A stretch of DNA of 64,000 nt from Algoriphagus aquaeductus (GTDB lineage Bacteria; Bacteroidota; Bacteroidia; Cytophagales; Cyclobacteriaceae), in the NCBI RefSeq assembly GCF_003253485.1, contig NZ_QKTX01000005.1, forward strand, positions 1-64,000, given 5' to 3'. Below, in pieces: positions 26,319 to 35,266 of this stretch. The notes beneath the pieces are model-generated. The model had not been told where the DNA came from, ran no database searches, and was given only the letters and a program-made list of their open reading frames with translations. Position 1 is the stretch's first letter. Each line of letters opens with the position of its first letter. The position numbers were made by a program, and so were the translations under genes.

Positions 26319-27599
26319 ATGCTATCAAACTCTAAAATCTCCTGGAAAACCGCAGCGGGTCTGGTCGTGGCCAATATGATCGGAACTGGGGTATTTACCA
26401 GTCTGGGTTTTCAACTTGCTGTTGTTCAGAACACCTGGACTATTTTGATCTTATGGATGGTTGGTGGAATCATGGCCCTCATCGGATCTTTTGTTTATGC
26501 AGAATTGGGAACTCACTTTCGGAGAACCGGCGGCGATTACATATTTCTTTCGGAATCCATCCATCCTTCTGTCGGCTATTTGTATGCTTGGGTGTCTTTG
26601 GTGGTCGGATTTTCTGCCCCCATTGCCATTGCAGCCATGGCGATGAATAATTACCTCAGCCCGCTTTTTGGCCAAAGTATTTTACCCGGACTGTTCTTTT
26701 TATTGGCAGTTCCGATTGCACATATCTTTTCAGTCAGTAGATCTGCACAATTTCAGGACCTAATGACCTTGGTCAAAATCCTGTTTGTGCTCGTTTTGAT
26801 TGGGATGGGTCTTTTTTCCGGTTCAAAAGTTGAGGTGTCAGCCATTGACCTTTCCTCTTCTTGGCAAGAGGAGGTATTACTACCCGGATTTGCAGTGTCT
26901 TTGATTTATGTCTTTTATGCCTACACCGGGTGGAATTCGGCAGCATATATCATTGAAGAAGTGGATCAACCGCAAAAAAACCTTCCCAAAGCACTTATTT
27001 CCGCCACCCTTTCCGTCATGGTGATTTACATCTTACTCCAATTGGTCCTGCTCAAGCATGCCTCTGTGGATCAACTGAGCGGAAAAGTAGAAGTAGCAGA
27101 CATTGCATTTGGAAACCTGTTGGGAAGCGGCGGTGCACTTTGGGTTAGTTTCTTTATCGGTATCCAGTTGATCGCTACGATTTCAGGCTATGCCTGGGTT
27201 GGCCCGAGAGTGACCTATGCCATGGCCAAGGACTTCAAACTTTGGCACCCATTGGCGAAAATAAATTCCAACGGTATACCTGTTCGGGCGATTTTTCTCA
27301 ATTCTGCCATCAGCCTTATTCTTTTCGTTTCAGGATCATTTGAGCAGGTAATGCTCTATGCGGGATTTGTCCTTCAGCTGATGGGCACTGTCACCATCTT
27401 TTCCTCCCTTAGAATCCAAAAAGAAAATGGCTTTAAGACACCATTTAAACCCCTTTTGCAAATCATTTATCTGATCTTCAGCTCGGCAATTATGGGCTAT
27501 TTGGTTTGGGACAGGCCCAAAGAGAGCTTGGCCGGAATCGGAATATTGCTTTTGGGAGCAATGCTGTATGCATTTGACAGCAGAGCCTCAAAAAGCTAA
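26319..27599 (+). CDS. APC-superfamily amino acid permease
   Basis: A 426-residue inner-membrane transporter with about 12 hydrophobic helices. The first helix has the APC substrate motif AANMIGTGVFTSLGF-like (VVANMIGTGVFTSLG near residue 20), and FYAYTGWNSAAYIIEEV near 200 is the conserved TM6 region. The short C-terminus and lack of extra domains fit an L-type amino acid exchanger or proton symporter. It stands alone, with a terminator upstream and a gene converging on its stop (4-base overlap). Substrate unknown. Confidence 0.9.
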   Translation: MLSNSKISWKTAAGLVVANMIGTGVFTSLGFQLAVVQNTWTILILWMVGGIMALIGSFVYAELGTHFRRTGGDYIFLSESIHPSVGYLYAWVSLVVGFSAPIAIAAMAMNNYLSPLFGQSILPGLFFLLAVPIAHIFSVSRSAQFQDLMTLVKILFVLVLIGMGLFSGSKVEVSAIDLSSSWQEEVLLPGFAVSLIYVFYAYTGWNSAAYIIEEVDQPQKNLPKALISATLSVMVIYILLQLVLLKHASVDQLSGKVEVADIAFGNLLGSGGALWVSFFIGIQLIATISGYAWVGPRVTYAMAKDFKLWHPLAKINSNGIPVRAIFLNSAISLILFVSGSFEQVMLYAGFVLQLMGTVTIFSSLRIQKENGFKTPFKPLLQIIYLIFSSAIMGYLVWDRPKESLAGIGILLLGAMLYAFDSRASKS

Positions 27600-28072
27600 T
27601 TTTTGGATAGCCTAAGTTGCCCAAGGATGATCATGGTGGCAAAAAAAGTCCATACCACAATCGGGAAAACTAAATAAGAAAGTCCTGCTGAAAGATCTGA
27701 CACCTTCCTCCCTACCCATAATGCCGCAAGAATCACCAGTATATTTCCAAAAAGTCCAAATTTCAAGGCAGAGATCCCAGTCAATTTTTCCAAGCCAAGG
27801 GTGTAATAGGCATAACTCGAACAAATCACGGCCAACAAAATAGTCATGGAGGCTAAATTGGACTCTTGGATGAGCATCAAGTTATACCTCAAAATGGCCA
27901 AGAGAAAAAATAAAAATACCCAAACGAGGGGAATTACAAATCCGGGAGGCTCAAACCAAAGCCTTTTCCTTTTCTCATTTCCTTCAAACCGCAACCCTAG
28001 AAAATAGGCCGGAACATTGATCAGGAAAAGAATGGCGTAAAACAAAAGAAGGTTAACGAGGAGACCTACCAT
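27596..28072 (-). CDS. TspO/MBR-family-like membrane protein
   Basis: A 158-residue protein with five predicted membrane helices. The segment WFEPPGFVIPLVWVFLFFLLA after the first loop recalls the TspO/MBR signature (PPgwvFgpvWtvlY), and the size and topology fit. TspO proteins bind tetrapyrroles and other ligands and help control stress responses. The sequence is divergent: fewer tryptophans than usual, so the assignment is moderate. It converges on the APC permease with a 4-base overlap. Confidence 0.6.
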   Translation of the reverse strand: MVGLLVNLLLFYAILFLINVPAYFLGLRFEGNEKRKRLWFEPPGFVIPLVWVFLFFLLAILRYNLMLIQESNLASMTILLAVICSSYAYYTLGLEKLTGISALKFGLFGNILVILAALWVGRKVSDLSAGLSYLVFPIVVWTFFATMIILGQLRLSKN

Positions 28073-28147
28073 GCATGTAATGTAACCAAAAATATTCTCC
28101 TCATTCCTGAAAAAATCACGTTGATTCCCATTTTATGACGGACGATT

Positions 28148-28594
28148 CTATTGATCCAGCAACCTGCGATGGTAATTTATCTGACCTAAATGATAATTGA
28201 AATGCCCATAGAGGTGGATCAGAAAATAGCCAATGGTCATGGGATGCCCAAAAAAAGCGTGCAAAGACATATCGCCAAGGCGATCAGGATGAAGGTTGAG
28301 CAGTGACTGCTCCACGACACCCTTTACTTCCGAGAGTTCCTGAAGCAAGGCTTCTCTAGGTTCTCCCTTATGAGCAAACTCTCTTTCTCTGTTTCTTTCA
28401 TAGGCAATACCACCCAAATCCAAACCGATAAAATGCCTAAGATTTCCAAAAAGATGCAAAGCCAGATTTCCTGCCGAGTTGGAAATACCCTGGTCCACCA
28501 TCCAAAGATGAGCTTCATTTTGGTAAGCCCTCAGCTCCTCTTCCAGCTTGGATAAATCCCTCTGAAACAACAGATTAAATTCCTTTAGATTCAT
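28148..28594 (-). CDS. DinB-like four-helix protein (DUF1572-type)
   Basis: A 148-residue helical protein of the DinB/YfiT superfamily, which forms four-helix bundles with a three-histidine metal site. Candidate ligands are His47 in LALHLFGNLRHF, and the histidines of the last helix, FLIHLYGHFNYHLGQINYHRR. DinB-like proteins include bacillithiol-type S-transferases and many with no known activity. It overlaps the preceding muramidase gene by 4 bases, an unusual partner. Confidence 0.75.
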   Translation of the reverse strand: MNLKEFNLLFQRDLSKLEEELRAYQNEAHLWMVDQGISNSAGNLALHLFGNLRHFIGLDLGGIAYERNREREFAHKGEPREALLQELSEVKGVVEQSLLNLHPDRLGDMSLHAFFGHPMTIGYFLIHLYGHFNYHLGQINYHRRLLDQ

Positions 28595-29433
28595 GAATGA
28601 TTAAGATGTTTCCGGTAAGCATTCTCCAATTTGATATCGTATTTATTTTGGGCGTAAGCTGGGCCATTATAACAATGCGCAAACTTAGCCCAGTTTTTCG
28701 CCTTTAAATGCTGGATACATCCAAAGACTGTGATGTATCTTCCGAAGGCTTCTAATTGATTTCGTTCATGGATGTACATCTGATCCACAAATTCCTGAAC
28801 TGAAGCATACCCCAATTTTTTAGCATGAAATCCCATGATCTGGTAGCTTCCCCAAGATGCAGAGGCAAGTGCGGCTTCTCTTACTTTTGGATCCGGTAAT
28901 AAGGAGGCTGCTTTTTCAAGTCTGTCATATTCTCTGGGTCCACCGATGTAGTGGCTCTTTGTCCACCTGGAATATAATACATCCGAGTTGGAAGGGTTGG
29001 AGATCAAATTGGGATTGAAGCCCCGCTCCTGTAGCTGTTTCCAGAAAATATGGCCTTCAAACAGGATTTTAGGCTTTCCATCTATCAAAAAACCTTTGCC
29101 ACTGCTTTCTACCTCATTGACTGCCTTGACCGCGGGAAGCTCCAACTGGTGCTTTTGGGCAAAATCTTTTAAGTCTTGTTCGCTCAGAAACTTATCTGCT
29201 AAAGTTTGGGCAGGTCTGGTTTTGTCTACCAAGAGGGTCCAAGTTTTCACTCCTACCTCTCCGTCTACTACCAGACCGTTTTTTCGTTGAAAATCTCTGA
29301 CAGCTGCATCGGTAAGGTTTCCAAAGTAACCGGTGGCGGGAATCTGATACCCTGATTTTCCCAAAAGCTCTTGAAGATAGGAGACAAAAGGGCCGCTGGA
29401 TCTAAGTTTTAAGTATTGCATGGCATTTGGCAT
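28591..29433 (-). CDS. N-acetylmuramidase with peptidoglycan-binding domain
   Basis: A 280-residue lysozyme-like protein: an N-terminal PG_binding_1 domain (residues 5-70, with LQELLGKSGYQIPATGYFG and VRDFQRKNGL) and a C-terminal N-acetylmuramidase domain (about 90-278, DUF3380/PF11860 type). The likely catalytic glutamate is in KAVNEVESSGKGF, and SWGSYQIMGFH and CYNGPAY are further conserved pieces. There is no signal peptide, as in phage endolysins, but no phage genes surround it. It could be a domesticated endolysin or an effector needing a separate export route. Confidence 0.85.
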   Translation of the reverse strand: MPNAMQYLKLRSSGPFVSYLQELLGKSGYQIPATGYFGNLTDAAVRDFQRKNGLVVDGEVGVKTWTLLVDKTRPAQTLADKFLSEQDLKDFAQKHQLELPAVKAVNEVESSGKGFLIDGKPKILFEGHIFWKQLQERGFNPNLISNPSNSDVLYSRWTKSHYIGGPREYDRLEKAASLLPDPKVREAALASASWGSYQIMGFHAKKLGYASVQEFVDQMYIHERNQLEAFGRYITVFGCIQHLKAKNWAKFAHCYNGPAYAQNKYDIKLENAYRKHLNHS

Positions 29434-29497
29434 AAAAATGAAAAGTACTTCAAGTTACCTGAAGTACTTCACAATTGCCAACCTATCACGCTAAATA

Positions 29498-30871
29498 TCA
29501 AGGATCAATCACGTTCTTTCGCTGTCCGTATTTACTCGGTTTTGTTTCTGATTTTAGCGCCTCAGATTCCTTGGGCCGTTCTGGCCTAGGAGCCCGCACT
29601 TCCACTTCCGATCTTGGCTTTGACTGCTCCTTGGTAGCTGATGATTCTTGACCACTCGGCTTTTTCTTCTTTTTTTTCTTTTTGCTCTTATCAGGATTTG
29701 GCTTGGAAAATTCCTTTTTGGGCTTGTCTCCAGCGTATTCAGGTCCTTTTTCCATATGCTCTGGAAGAGGATTTTGGGTTACGCTCATCCCGATCAGCTT
29801 TTCGATACGGACAAATTTGTGTTGGTCTTTAGGATTGACAAAAGTGATGGCTTCTCCTTCTTTGTCCGCTCTGGCGGTTCTGCCAACCCGGTGCACATAG
29901 TCTTCCGGATCGCTGGGCGTATCATAATTGATAACCAATTCGATTCCTACCACATCGATACCTCTGGAAATAATATCCGTCCCGATCAGGATCTTCACTG
30001 CCTTATTTTTGAAGGCCGACATGATTTTTTCCCGTTCTACCTGCTCCAGGTCAGAATGAAACGCTTCCACATCGAATCCTTTTTTCAGCACCTTGTAAAG
30101 CGCTTTGACTTTATCCTTGGTCGAGCAAAAAATGATGACAGCTTCATACGCTTTTTGGGACAGGATATGACGGACCAATTCCTCCTTTTGGGTATCATAG
30201 ACCGAGTACATGGATTGGGTCACTCCTTCTGCCGTTTTGCCAATGGCAATGGAGATTTCCTCCGGTTTGTTCAGAATTTTCATACTGAATTGACGGATTT
30301 TGGGTGGCATGGTCGCTGAGAAAAGGATGGTTTGACGGTTTTTAGGGAGATAATTGACGATTTTGAGGATATCATCAGAAAAACCCATGTCCATCATTCG
30401 GTCCGCTTCGTCAAGAATTAAGTGTTCGAGCGAGCTCAAATCCATCTTTCCACCAGCCAGTAAAGCAATCAACCTGCCTGGCGTAGCAACTACGATTTCA
30501 GCGCCTGTTTCCAGCGCTTTTTTCTGTTGCTCCCAAATGACACCGTCTCCTCCTCCATAAATCGGAACAGAGCTTACTCCCAAAAAATAGGAAAAACCCT
30601 GAATCTGCTGATCGATCTGAATGGCCAACTCACGCGTAGGAGCCAAAATCAGTGTATTAAGAGAAGTAGATCCTGATTTGGAAATCTTGTTTAAGATCGG
30701 AAGGACAAAAGCCGCTGTCTTACCGGTACCTGTTTGGGCACAGGCTATGAGATCTTTTCCTTCCATAATGACCGGAATGGCCAATTGCTGAATGGGGGTG
30801 GGTTGATCAAAACCCATGGCATCAAGCCCCTCCTGAAGAGACGACTCGAAATTAAATGACTGAAAATTCAA
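29498..30871 (-). CDS. DEAD-box RNA helicase (RhlE-like)
   Basis: A 457-residue helicase with all core motifs in order: Q motif (GFDQPTPIQQLAIP), motif I AQTGTGKT, Ia PTRELAIQ, II DEAD, III SAT, IV IFCST, V GTDIISRGID, VI HRVGRTAR. A basic, low-complexity tail from about residue 375, rich in Lys, Pro and Ser with a KKKKKKKK-like run, is typical of RhlE-type helicases and likely binds RNA loosely. Role: ribosome assembly or RNA turnover, especially in the cold. The leader carries a hairpin that may regulate it. Confidence 0.95.
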   Translation of the reverse strand: MNFQSFNFESSLQEGLDAMGFDQPTPIQQLAIPVIMEGKDLIACAQTGTGKTAAFVLPILNKISKSGSTSLNTLILAPTRELAIQIDQQIQGFSYFLGVSSVPIYGGGDGVIWEQQKKALETGAEIVVATPGRLIALLAGGKMDLSSLEHLILDEADRMMDMGFSDDILKIVNYLPKNRQTILFSATMPPKIRQFSMKILNKPEEISIAIGKTAEGVTQSMYSVYDTQKEELVRHILSQKAYEAVIIFCSTKDKVKALYKVLKKGFDVEAFHSDLEQVEREKIMSAFKNKAVKILIGTDIISRGIDVVGIELVINYDTPSDPEDYVHRVGRTARADKEGEAITFVNPKDQHKFVRIEKLIGMSVTQNPLPEHMEKGPEYAGDKPKKEFSKPNPDKSKKKKKKKKPSGQESSATKEQSKPRSEVEVRAPRPERPKESEALKSETKPSKYGQRKNVIDP

Positions 30872-30899
30872 CTTAAGGTGATTTTATTAGGTAAAAAGG

Positions 30900-30929
30900 G
30901 ATCGGAAAAATACCGATCATCCAAAGATA
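30900..30929 (-). promoter_or_regulatory. Promoter element and 5' leader hairpin of the DEAD-box helicase
   Basis: On the minus strand TATCTTTG (30922-30929) matches TAnnTTTG exactly. Between it and the ATG lies a 6-base perfect stem, GATCGG/CCGATC (30900-30905 with 30913-30918), which would fall near the 5' end of the message. Such leader structures can tie helicase synthesis to temperature or to helicase level; that part is inference. Confidence 0.45.
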
Positions 30930-31039
30930 CAGGAATTTAGAAGAAAATTTGGGAATCAAGCCTTGGAAAGGATTTTTCCATGTAAATCATTTAGTATCAC
31001 TCTTTAGTTTGGTTTATATTGATACCCAAGTTGAAAAAA

Positions 31040-32098
31040 ATGAGACCATCCTTCCTTCGCTATGCGCTCACTCTTCTCGTCCTTACTTTGTTAGGTGGCA
31101 ATCTGTTTGCACAAAAATATAGTGTCAAAGGAAGAGTATTGGACTCAGACTCCAAAGAATTCATCGAGGGAGCCACAGTCACCCTTCGAAATACGGCTTT
31201 TGGAGGAATCACCGGAGGAGTGGGAAACTTTTCCCTCGAAGGTATTCCAGAGGAAAAATACACCTTGGCCATCGCCTATCAAGGGTATAATTTATTTGAA
31301 AAAATCATCCGGGTGACCGAAGATCTCAATTTAGGGGAATTGTATCTGGTCAAATTCGGAAGTGAAGGAACAGGTGCTGCCCTGCAAAAAACCATCCGCT
31401 CCACCAATGTCAGTAGATTATTAGTCGAACGCCCGAATTTTATAGGCGGAAATATGGTGTATGGTATCCCACCTGATCCAAAAAAGGTAGAGGGCAATTT
31501 TTACTTGGATAAAAAATGGAATTTGGCTTCGATTCTTCTTTACAGAGATCAGGAAATTCTGGAAGACTTTCGAGTGAGATACAATATCAACTCCAACAAC
31601 TTTGAATTGATGGAGCCGGAAACCTTCCAAATCACCACCCTTCAGGGTTATCGGGTACAAAATATTGTGTGGATGGACAGCAGCTACAAGGTACCCCGAT
31701 ATTTTGTCAACGGAATGGACTTCCGGGAAGATGGAGCGCCGATATCCGGTTTTTTTGAAGTGATCGTGGAGGGACAGCTACCCCTGATGCGAAGGACTAA
31801 GGCTATTTTCAAAGAATCGAATTACAACACAGCACTGATGGTCGGCAACCGCAACGATCAGATAATCAAGCGGAATGTCTATTACTATTTGAGAGAAAAA
31901 GATCTCTATGAAGTGCCTAAAAAAAGGAAAGACCTTTTCTTGATTTTCGGAGATAAAGCTTCTCAGGTCGAGGCATTTGTCAACGAAAACCAAATTGATC
32001 TCAAGCAAACCAGTTCAATCTTTCAGATCTTCACTTATTACAATTCCCTCTATCCAGGTTTTGTACCCATCATGAGTCAGCTTCTGGATGAAAATTAA
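31040..32098 (+). CDS. Exported protein with carboxypeptidase-regulatory-like domain
   Basis: A 352-residue exported protein starting at the ATG that gives the signal peptide LTLLVLTLLGGNLFAQ; a TTG 21 bases upstream is less likely. Residues 25-105 form a CarboxypepD_reg-like beta sandwich (YSVKGRVLDSDSKEFIEGATVTLRNT, then GYNLFEKII), a domain often fused to TonB-dependent receptors but here followed by about 230 residues with no recognised domain. It is separated by 19 bases from a gamma-glutamyltransferase gene, so the pair may be one transcript. Function unknown. Confidence 0.75.
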   Translation: MRPSFLRYALTLLVLTLLGGNLFAQKYSVKGRVLDSDSKEFIEGATVTLRNTAFGGITGGVGNFSLEGIPEEKYTLAIAYQGYNLFEKIIRVTEDLNLGELYLVKFGSEGTGAALQKTIRSTNVSRLLVERPNFIGGNMVYGIPPDPKKVEGNFYLDKKWNLASILLYRDQEILEDFRVRYNINSNNFELMEPETFQITTLQGYRVQNIVWMDSSYKVPRYFVNGMDFREDGAPISGFFEVIVEGQLPLMRRTKAIFKESNYNTALMVGNRNDQIIKRNVYYYLREKDLYEVPKKRKDLFLIFGDKASQVEAFVNENQIDLKQTSSIFQIFTYYNSLYPGFVPIMSQLLDEN

Positions 32099-32117
32099 AC
32101 ACCCAACCATCACCCTA

Positions 32118-33986
32118 ATGAAAAAAATTTACTTTCTGGCATTCCTTTTTATTTCCTGGAATGCTTTAGCTCAGGGATTACCTGGCCTCGGTGCAGGCAC
32201 CACACCAAATAATCGCCCCATTCTTCATGGCAAAAATTGGGTAGCTATCACCGGCAAACCTCTCGCGGCCACAGCCGGCTCCATGATTTTCCAGCAAGGA
32301 GGAAATGCCGTAGACGCTGCCTGCGCGATGATTGCCGCCACATCCACTATGTGGGACGTCCTCTCTTGGGGAGGCGAAACCCAAGCCTTGATCTATAATC
32401 CAAACACAAAAAAAGTTATCGGAATCAATGCTATGGGCGTTGCTCCCACCGGTGCCACCGTAGATTTTTACAAATCTCAAGGTATGGATTACCCACCGCA
32501 ATTTGGTCCTTTGGCGGCGACCACTCCAGGTACGCCTGGAGGGATCATGACCATGTTGGCAGAGTTTGGCACCATGAGTCTGGAGCAGGTGCTCAAGCCT
32601 GCTATGGACTTGGCCAAAGGCTACCCGATCGAAGCCCAAACCGCCAATGCCATCGAAAACAACAAGGATAAAATCAAAGAATGGCCCTATTCCAAAAAGG
32701 TATTTTTACCTCACTTGGGTGAGCAAAGAGAGGCGCCATCGGCCGGAGAAATCTTCGTGCAGGAAGATTTGTACCAAACGCTTCTCAAACTTGTGGAAGC
32801 CGAACGAGCCGCATTGAAAGCCAAGAAAAGCCGAAAAGAAGCCATCTATGCGGCCTATGACCGTTTTTACAAAGGTGACATTGCCAAAGAAATCGTGAGA
32901 GGTACCCGAGAGCAGGGAGGTTTGTTTACAGAAGCGGATTTAGCCAACTGGAAAGTGAAAATCGAAGAACCCCTTCAGGTCAACTACCGGGGGGTGGACG
33001 TGTACAAACTTCAGGAATGGACACAAGGACCTGCTTTGCTTCAGTCCTTGAACATTCTGGAAAACTTTGACCTGAAGTCCATGGGCTACAACTCGGCTAA
33101 TTACATCAACACCGTCTATCAGGCGATGAGTTTGGCCTTTGCAGACCGGGATTTTTACTACGGTGATCCGGCATTTGTGAAGTCTCCCATGAAAAGTCTT
33201 CTTTCCAAAGAATATGCAAAAGAACGTGCCAAACTGATCGGCGAGGTCAATGACCCCAAAATCACCGCAGGCGACCCCTACCCTTACCAAGGGGAAAGCA
33301 ATCCCTACCTCAACCTACTGAACAAAAACAAGCAAACCGTCGCTGCCCTTTCTCCTGAAGATCTTAAAGCTGGTTTGGATGAAAAATTCCTAGCAGACTT
33401 CCAAAGCGGTACTACATCTGTCCAGACAGCAGATGCGGAAGGTTGGGTCGTTTCGGTGACTCCATCCGGCGGTTGGATTCCCGCAGTCATTGCCGGAAAT
33501 ACCGGCGTAGGACTTTCTCAGCGGATGCAAAGCTTTGTTTTGGACGAAAACCTGAATCCCTACAACCTGCCCGAACCGGGCAAGCGACCGAGAGTGACCT
33601 TGACTCCAAGCCTGGCGATGAAAGACGGAAAGCCCTACCTAGCCTTCTCTGTTCAGGGCGGTGATTCTCAGGATCAGAACCTCCTGCAGTTTTTCCTGAA
33701 TGTGGTCGAGTTTGACATGAATGTGCAGGAAGCTGTCGAAGCCCCCAACTTCAATTCCTACCAAATGCAAAGCAGCTTTGGGGACCATGAAATCCGTCCG
33801 GGAGCCATCACCCTTCGTGAAGACACACCGGAATGGATCCGAAGAGATCTACTCCGAAAAGGATACATCATGGATTTTTGGAACAAAACCTCCGGCCCTA
33901 TCACCGCCATCTGGATCGACTGGAAGCATGGCACCTTATGGGGGGGCGCGAGTAATTATGGAGATGATTATGGGATAGCGTGGTAA
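32118..33986 (+). CDS. Gamma-glutamyltransferase family protein, exported
   Basis: A 622-residue Ntn-hydrolase precursor. I use the ATG that starts the signal peptide (MKKIYFLAFLFISWNALAQ); an ATG 30 bases earlier overlaps the upstream gene. The large-subunit domain begins NWVAITGKPLAATAGSMI with QGGNAVDAACA, and the cleavage site is expected before Thr432 in SGTTSVQTADAEGWVVSVT, which would become the catalytic N-terminal residue. A GGDSQDQ segment stands where GGT has its small-subunit glycine motif. The usual TTHxSV is TTSVQT here, so substrate preference may differ from classical GGT. It would act on glutathione or gamma-glutamyl peptides outside the cytoplasm. Confidence 0.88.
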   Translation: MKKIYFLAFLFISWNALAQGLPGLGAGTTPNNRPILHGKNWVAITGKPLAATAGSMIFQQGGNAVDAACAMIAATSTMWDVLSWGGETQALIYNPNTKKVIGINAMGVAPTGATVDFYKSQGMDYPPQFGPLAATTPGTPGGIMTMLAEFGTMSLEQVLKPAMDLAKGYPIEAQTANAIENNKDKIKEWPYSKKVFLPHLGEQREAPSAGEIFVQEDLYQTLLKLVEAERAALKAKKSRKEAIYAAYDRFYKGDIAKEIVRGTREQGGLFTEADLANWKVKIEEPLQVNYRGVDVYKLQEWTQGPALLQSLNILENFDLKSMGYNSANYINTVYQAMSLAFADRDFYYGDPAFVKSPMKSLLSKEYAKERAKLIGEVNDPKITAGDPYPYQGESNPYLNLLNKNKQTVAALSPEDLKAGLDEKFLADFQSGTTSVQTADAEGWVVSVTPSGGWIPAVIAGNTGVGLSQRMQSFVLDENLNPYNLPEPGKRPRVTLTPSLAMKDGKPYLAFSVQGGDSQDQNLLQFFLNVVEFDMNVQEAVEAPNFNSYQMQSSFGDHEIRPGAITLREDTPEWIRRDLLRKGYIMDFWNKTSGPITAIWIDWKHGTLWGGASNYGDDYGIAW

Positions 33987-34029
33987 TGCAGGATATCGGA
34001 TTTCGGTATTTTGATTTCGGATTAAAAGG

Positions 34030-34060
34030 AAAGGAATGGACGAGAGTCTGTTCCTTTTTT
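34030..34060 (+). terminator. Terminator after the gamma-glutamyltransferase
   Basis: AAAGGAA / TTCCTTT (34030-34036 with 34051-34057) continues inward as an imperfect GGAC/GTCT stem with a GAGA loop, and a T run follows. Confidence 0.7.
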
Positions 34061-34098
34061 TTCTCTCACTCAATACCTAAATCAATGCGGTGATTATC

Positions 34099-34545
34099 CT
34101 AAGGTCTCACCATCTCCACATGAGGAATATCATCCTCAAGATACTCCTCCCCCTCTTCCACAAAGCCCAAGGCCTCATAAAACGGTTTGGCATACACTTG
34201 AGCACCAATTCGAATCGGTCCAGCACCAAAGAGTTCCTTACAGTAGCGAATACCCAATTCCATGACAATTTTTCCTACACCTGTACCACGATGGGAAGGT
34301 GCAGAAATCACCCGTCCAATGGAAATTTCATCAAAGGAAACTCCAGCCGGTAGCAAGCGGCAATATCCCACCAAGCGTTGAGAATCATATACCAGCAGAT
34401 GATCACACTTTTGATCCTTGTTGTCCAGGTCCAAGTAGGGACAATTTTGCTCTACAATAAAGACCTCAGCTCTTAGCCGTAAAAGGTCGTAGAGCTCGTG
34501 GATACTGAGTTCCTGAAAGGATTTGATGGTATGAGATAGATTCAT
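34099..34545 (-). CDS. ElaA-like GNAT-family N-acetyltransferase
   Basis: A 148-residue acetyltransferase of the GNAT fold. The N-terminal ELYDLLRLRAEVFIVEQNCPYLDLDNKD is characteristic of the ElaA subfamily, and the acetyl-CoA loop is in IGRVISAPSHRGTGVGKIVM (R/Q-x-x-G-x-G/A form: HRGTGVG). The C-terminal FYEALGFVEEGEEYLEDDIPHVEM is also typical. The acceptor is not known for ElaA proteins. Confidence 0.88.
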   Translation of the reverse strand: MNLSHTIKSFQELSIHELYDLLRLRAEVFIVEQNCPYLDLDNKDQKCDHLLVYDSQRLVGYCRLLPAGVSFDEISIGRVISAPSHRGTGVGKIVMELGIRYCKELFGAGPIRIGAQVYAKPFYEALGFVEEGEEYLEDDIPHVEMVRP

Positions 34546-34667
34546 TAATGAAAGAAGAAGAGGTTTTTAAAAAGGTTGATTTTAAAACCAAAATTGAATC
34601 ATCCTCTAAGCTTTTCCAAGTATATCAATCAATAGACTCGACCAATTGAAAATAAATTTCGCCAATC

Positions 34668-35087
34668 TTACAACTTCCAGTTCCGATTCGCCTTTTTCTC
34701 TGCTTTCGCCTTTTTGGATTTGAGTCGATCCTCAATAGCGCCTTTGGAAGGTTTGGTGGCTTTTCGGATTTTTTTCTTGTGAAATGCAGTTCGAAGCAGA
34801 TCGTAAAACTTTCGGATGACCAATTCTTTATTTTGGATCTGTGACCGTTTTTCTTGGGATGAAAGCTGCAAAAATCCCTCCTGATCGATCTTATTCGAAG
34901 CTTTTTGAAGCAAAGTCAATTTTTCCTCCTCGCTTAAAATCAGGGAATTATTCACATCGAACTTGAGTTGGACTTTAGTCTCCACCTTATTGACATTCTG
35001 CCCTCCCGGACCGCTGCTTCGGGCAGTCTGAAACTGGAGTTCGGGGATAAAATCACCATTTTTGATGCGGGTTTCGAGGGATGACAT
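34668..35087 (-). CDS. arfB: ArfB-type peptidyl-tRNA hydrolase (stalled ribosome rescue)
   Basis: A 139-residue class I release-factor-like protein that frees stalled ribosomes by hydrolysing peptidyl-tRNA. The catalytic GGQ lies in ARSSGPGGQNVNKVETKVQL near residue 28, and the C-terminal tail is strongly basic (RKATKPSKG to the end), which in ArfB enters the empty mRNA channel. Length matches the family, and there is no anticodon-recognition domain, which separates it from RF1/RF2. Confidence 0.93.
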   Translation of the reverse strand: MSSLETRIKNGDFIPELQFQTARSSGPGGQNVNKVETKVQLKFDVNNSLILSEEEKLTLLQKASNKIDQEGFLQLSSQEKRSQIQNKELVIRKFYDLLRTAFHKKKIRKATKPSKGAIEDRLKSKKAKAEKKANRNWKL

Positions 35088-35266
35088 GGAATTGGAAGAT
35101 TGAAAGAGTACAAGATTGAAAAATTATTTTGGATTCACTCTTAAAGACAATTTTTCAAATCTCAAATTTCAAATCTCTGATTTCTCTACCTTCGTGAACT
35201 TATCCAAAGTTTAAAAACGTTTCCATCCCGTAACCTAATGGACCTTGAATCCATTAACCATTACTT

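Noticed and set aside
28591..29433. Prophage remnant suggested by the endolysin-like muramidase
   Set aside because: No integrase, structural, holin or att-like sequences were seen on either side; neighbours are ordinary chromosomal genes.
29648..30319. 223-codon frame on the plus strand opposite the DEAD-box helicase
   Set aside because: It overlaps the helicase core on the other strand; the helicase motifs are unmistakable and the antisense protein resembles nothing.
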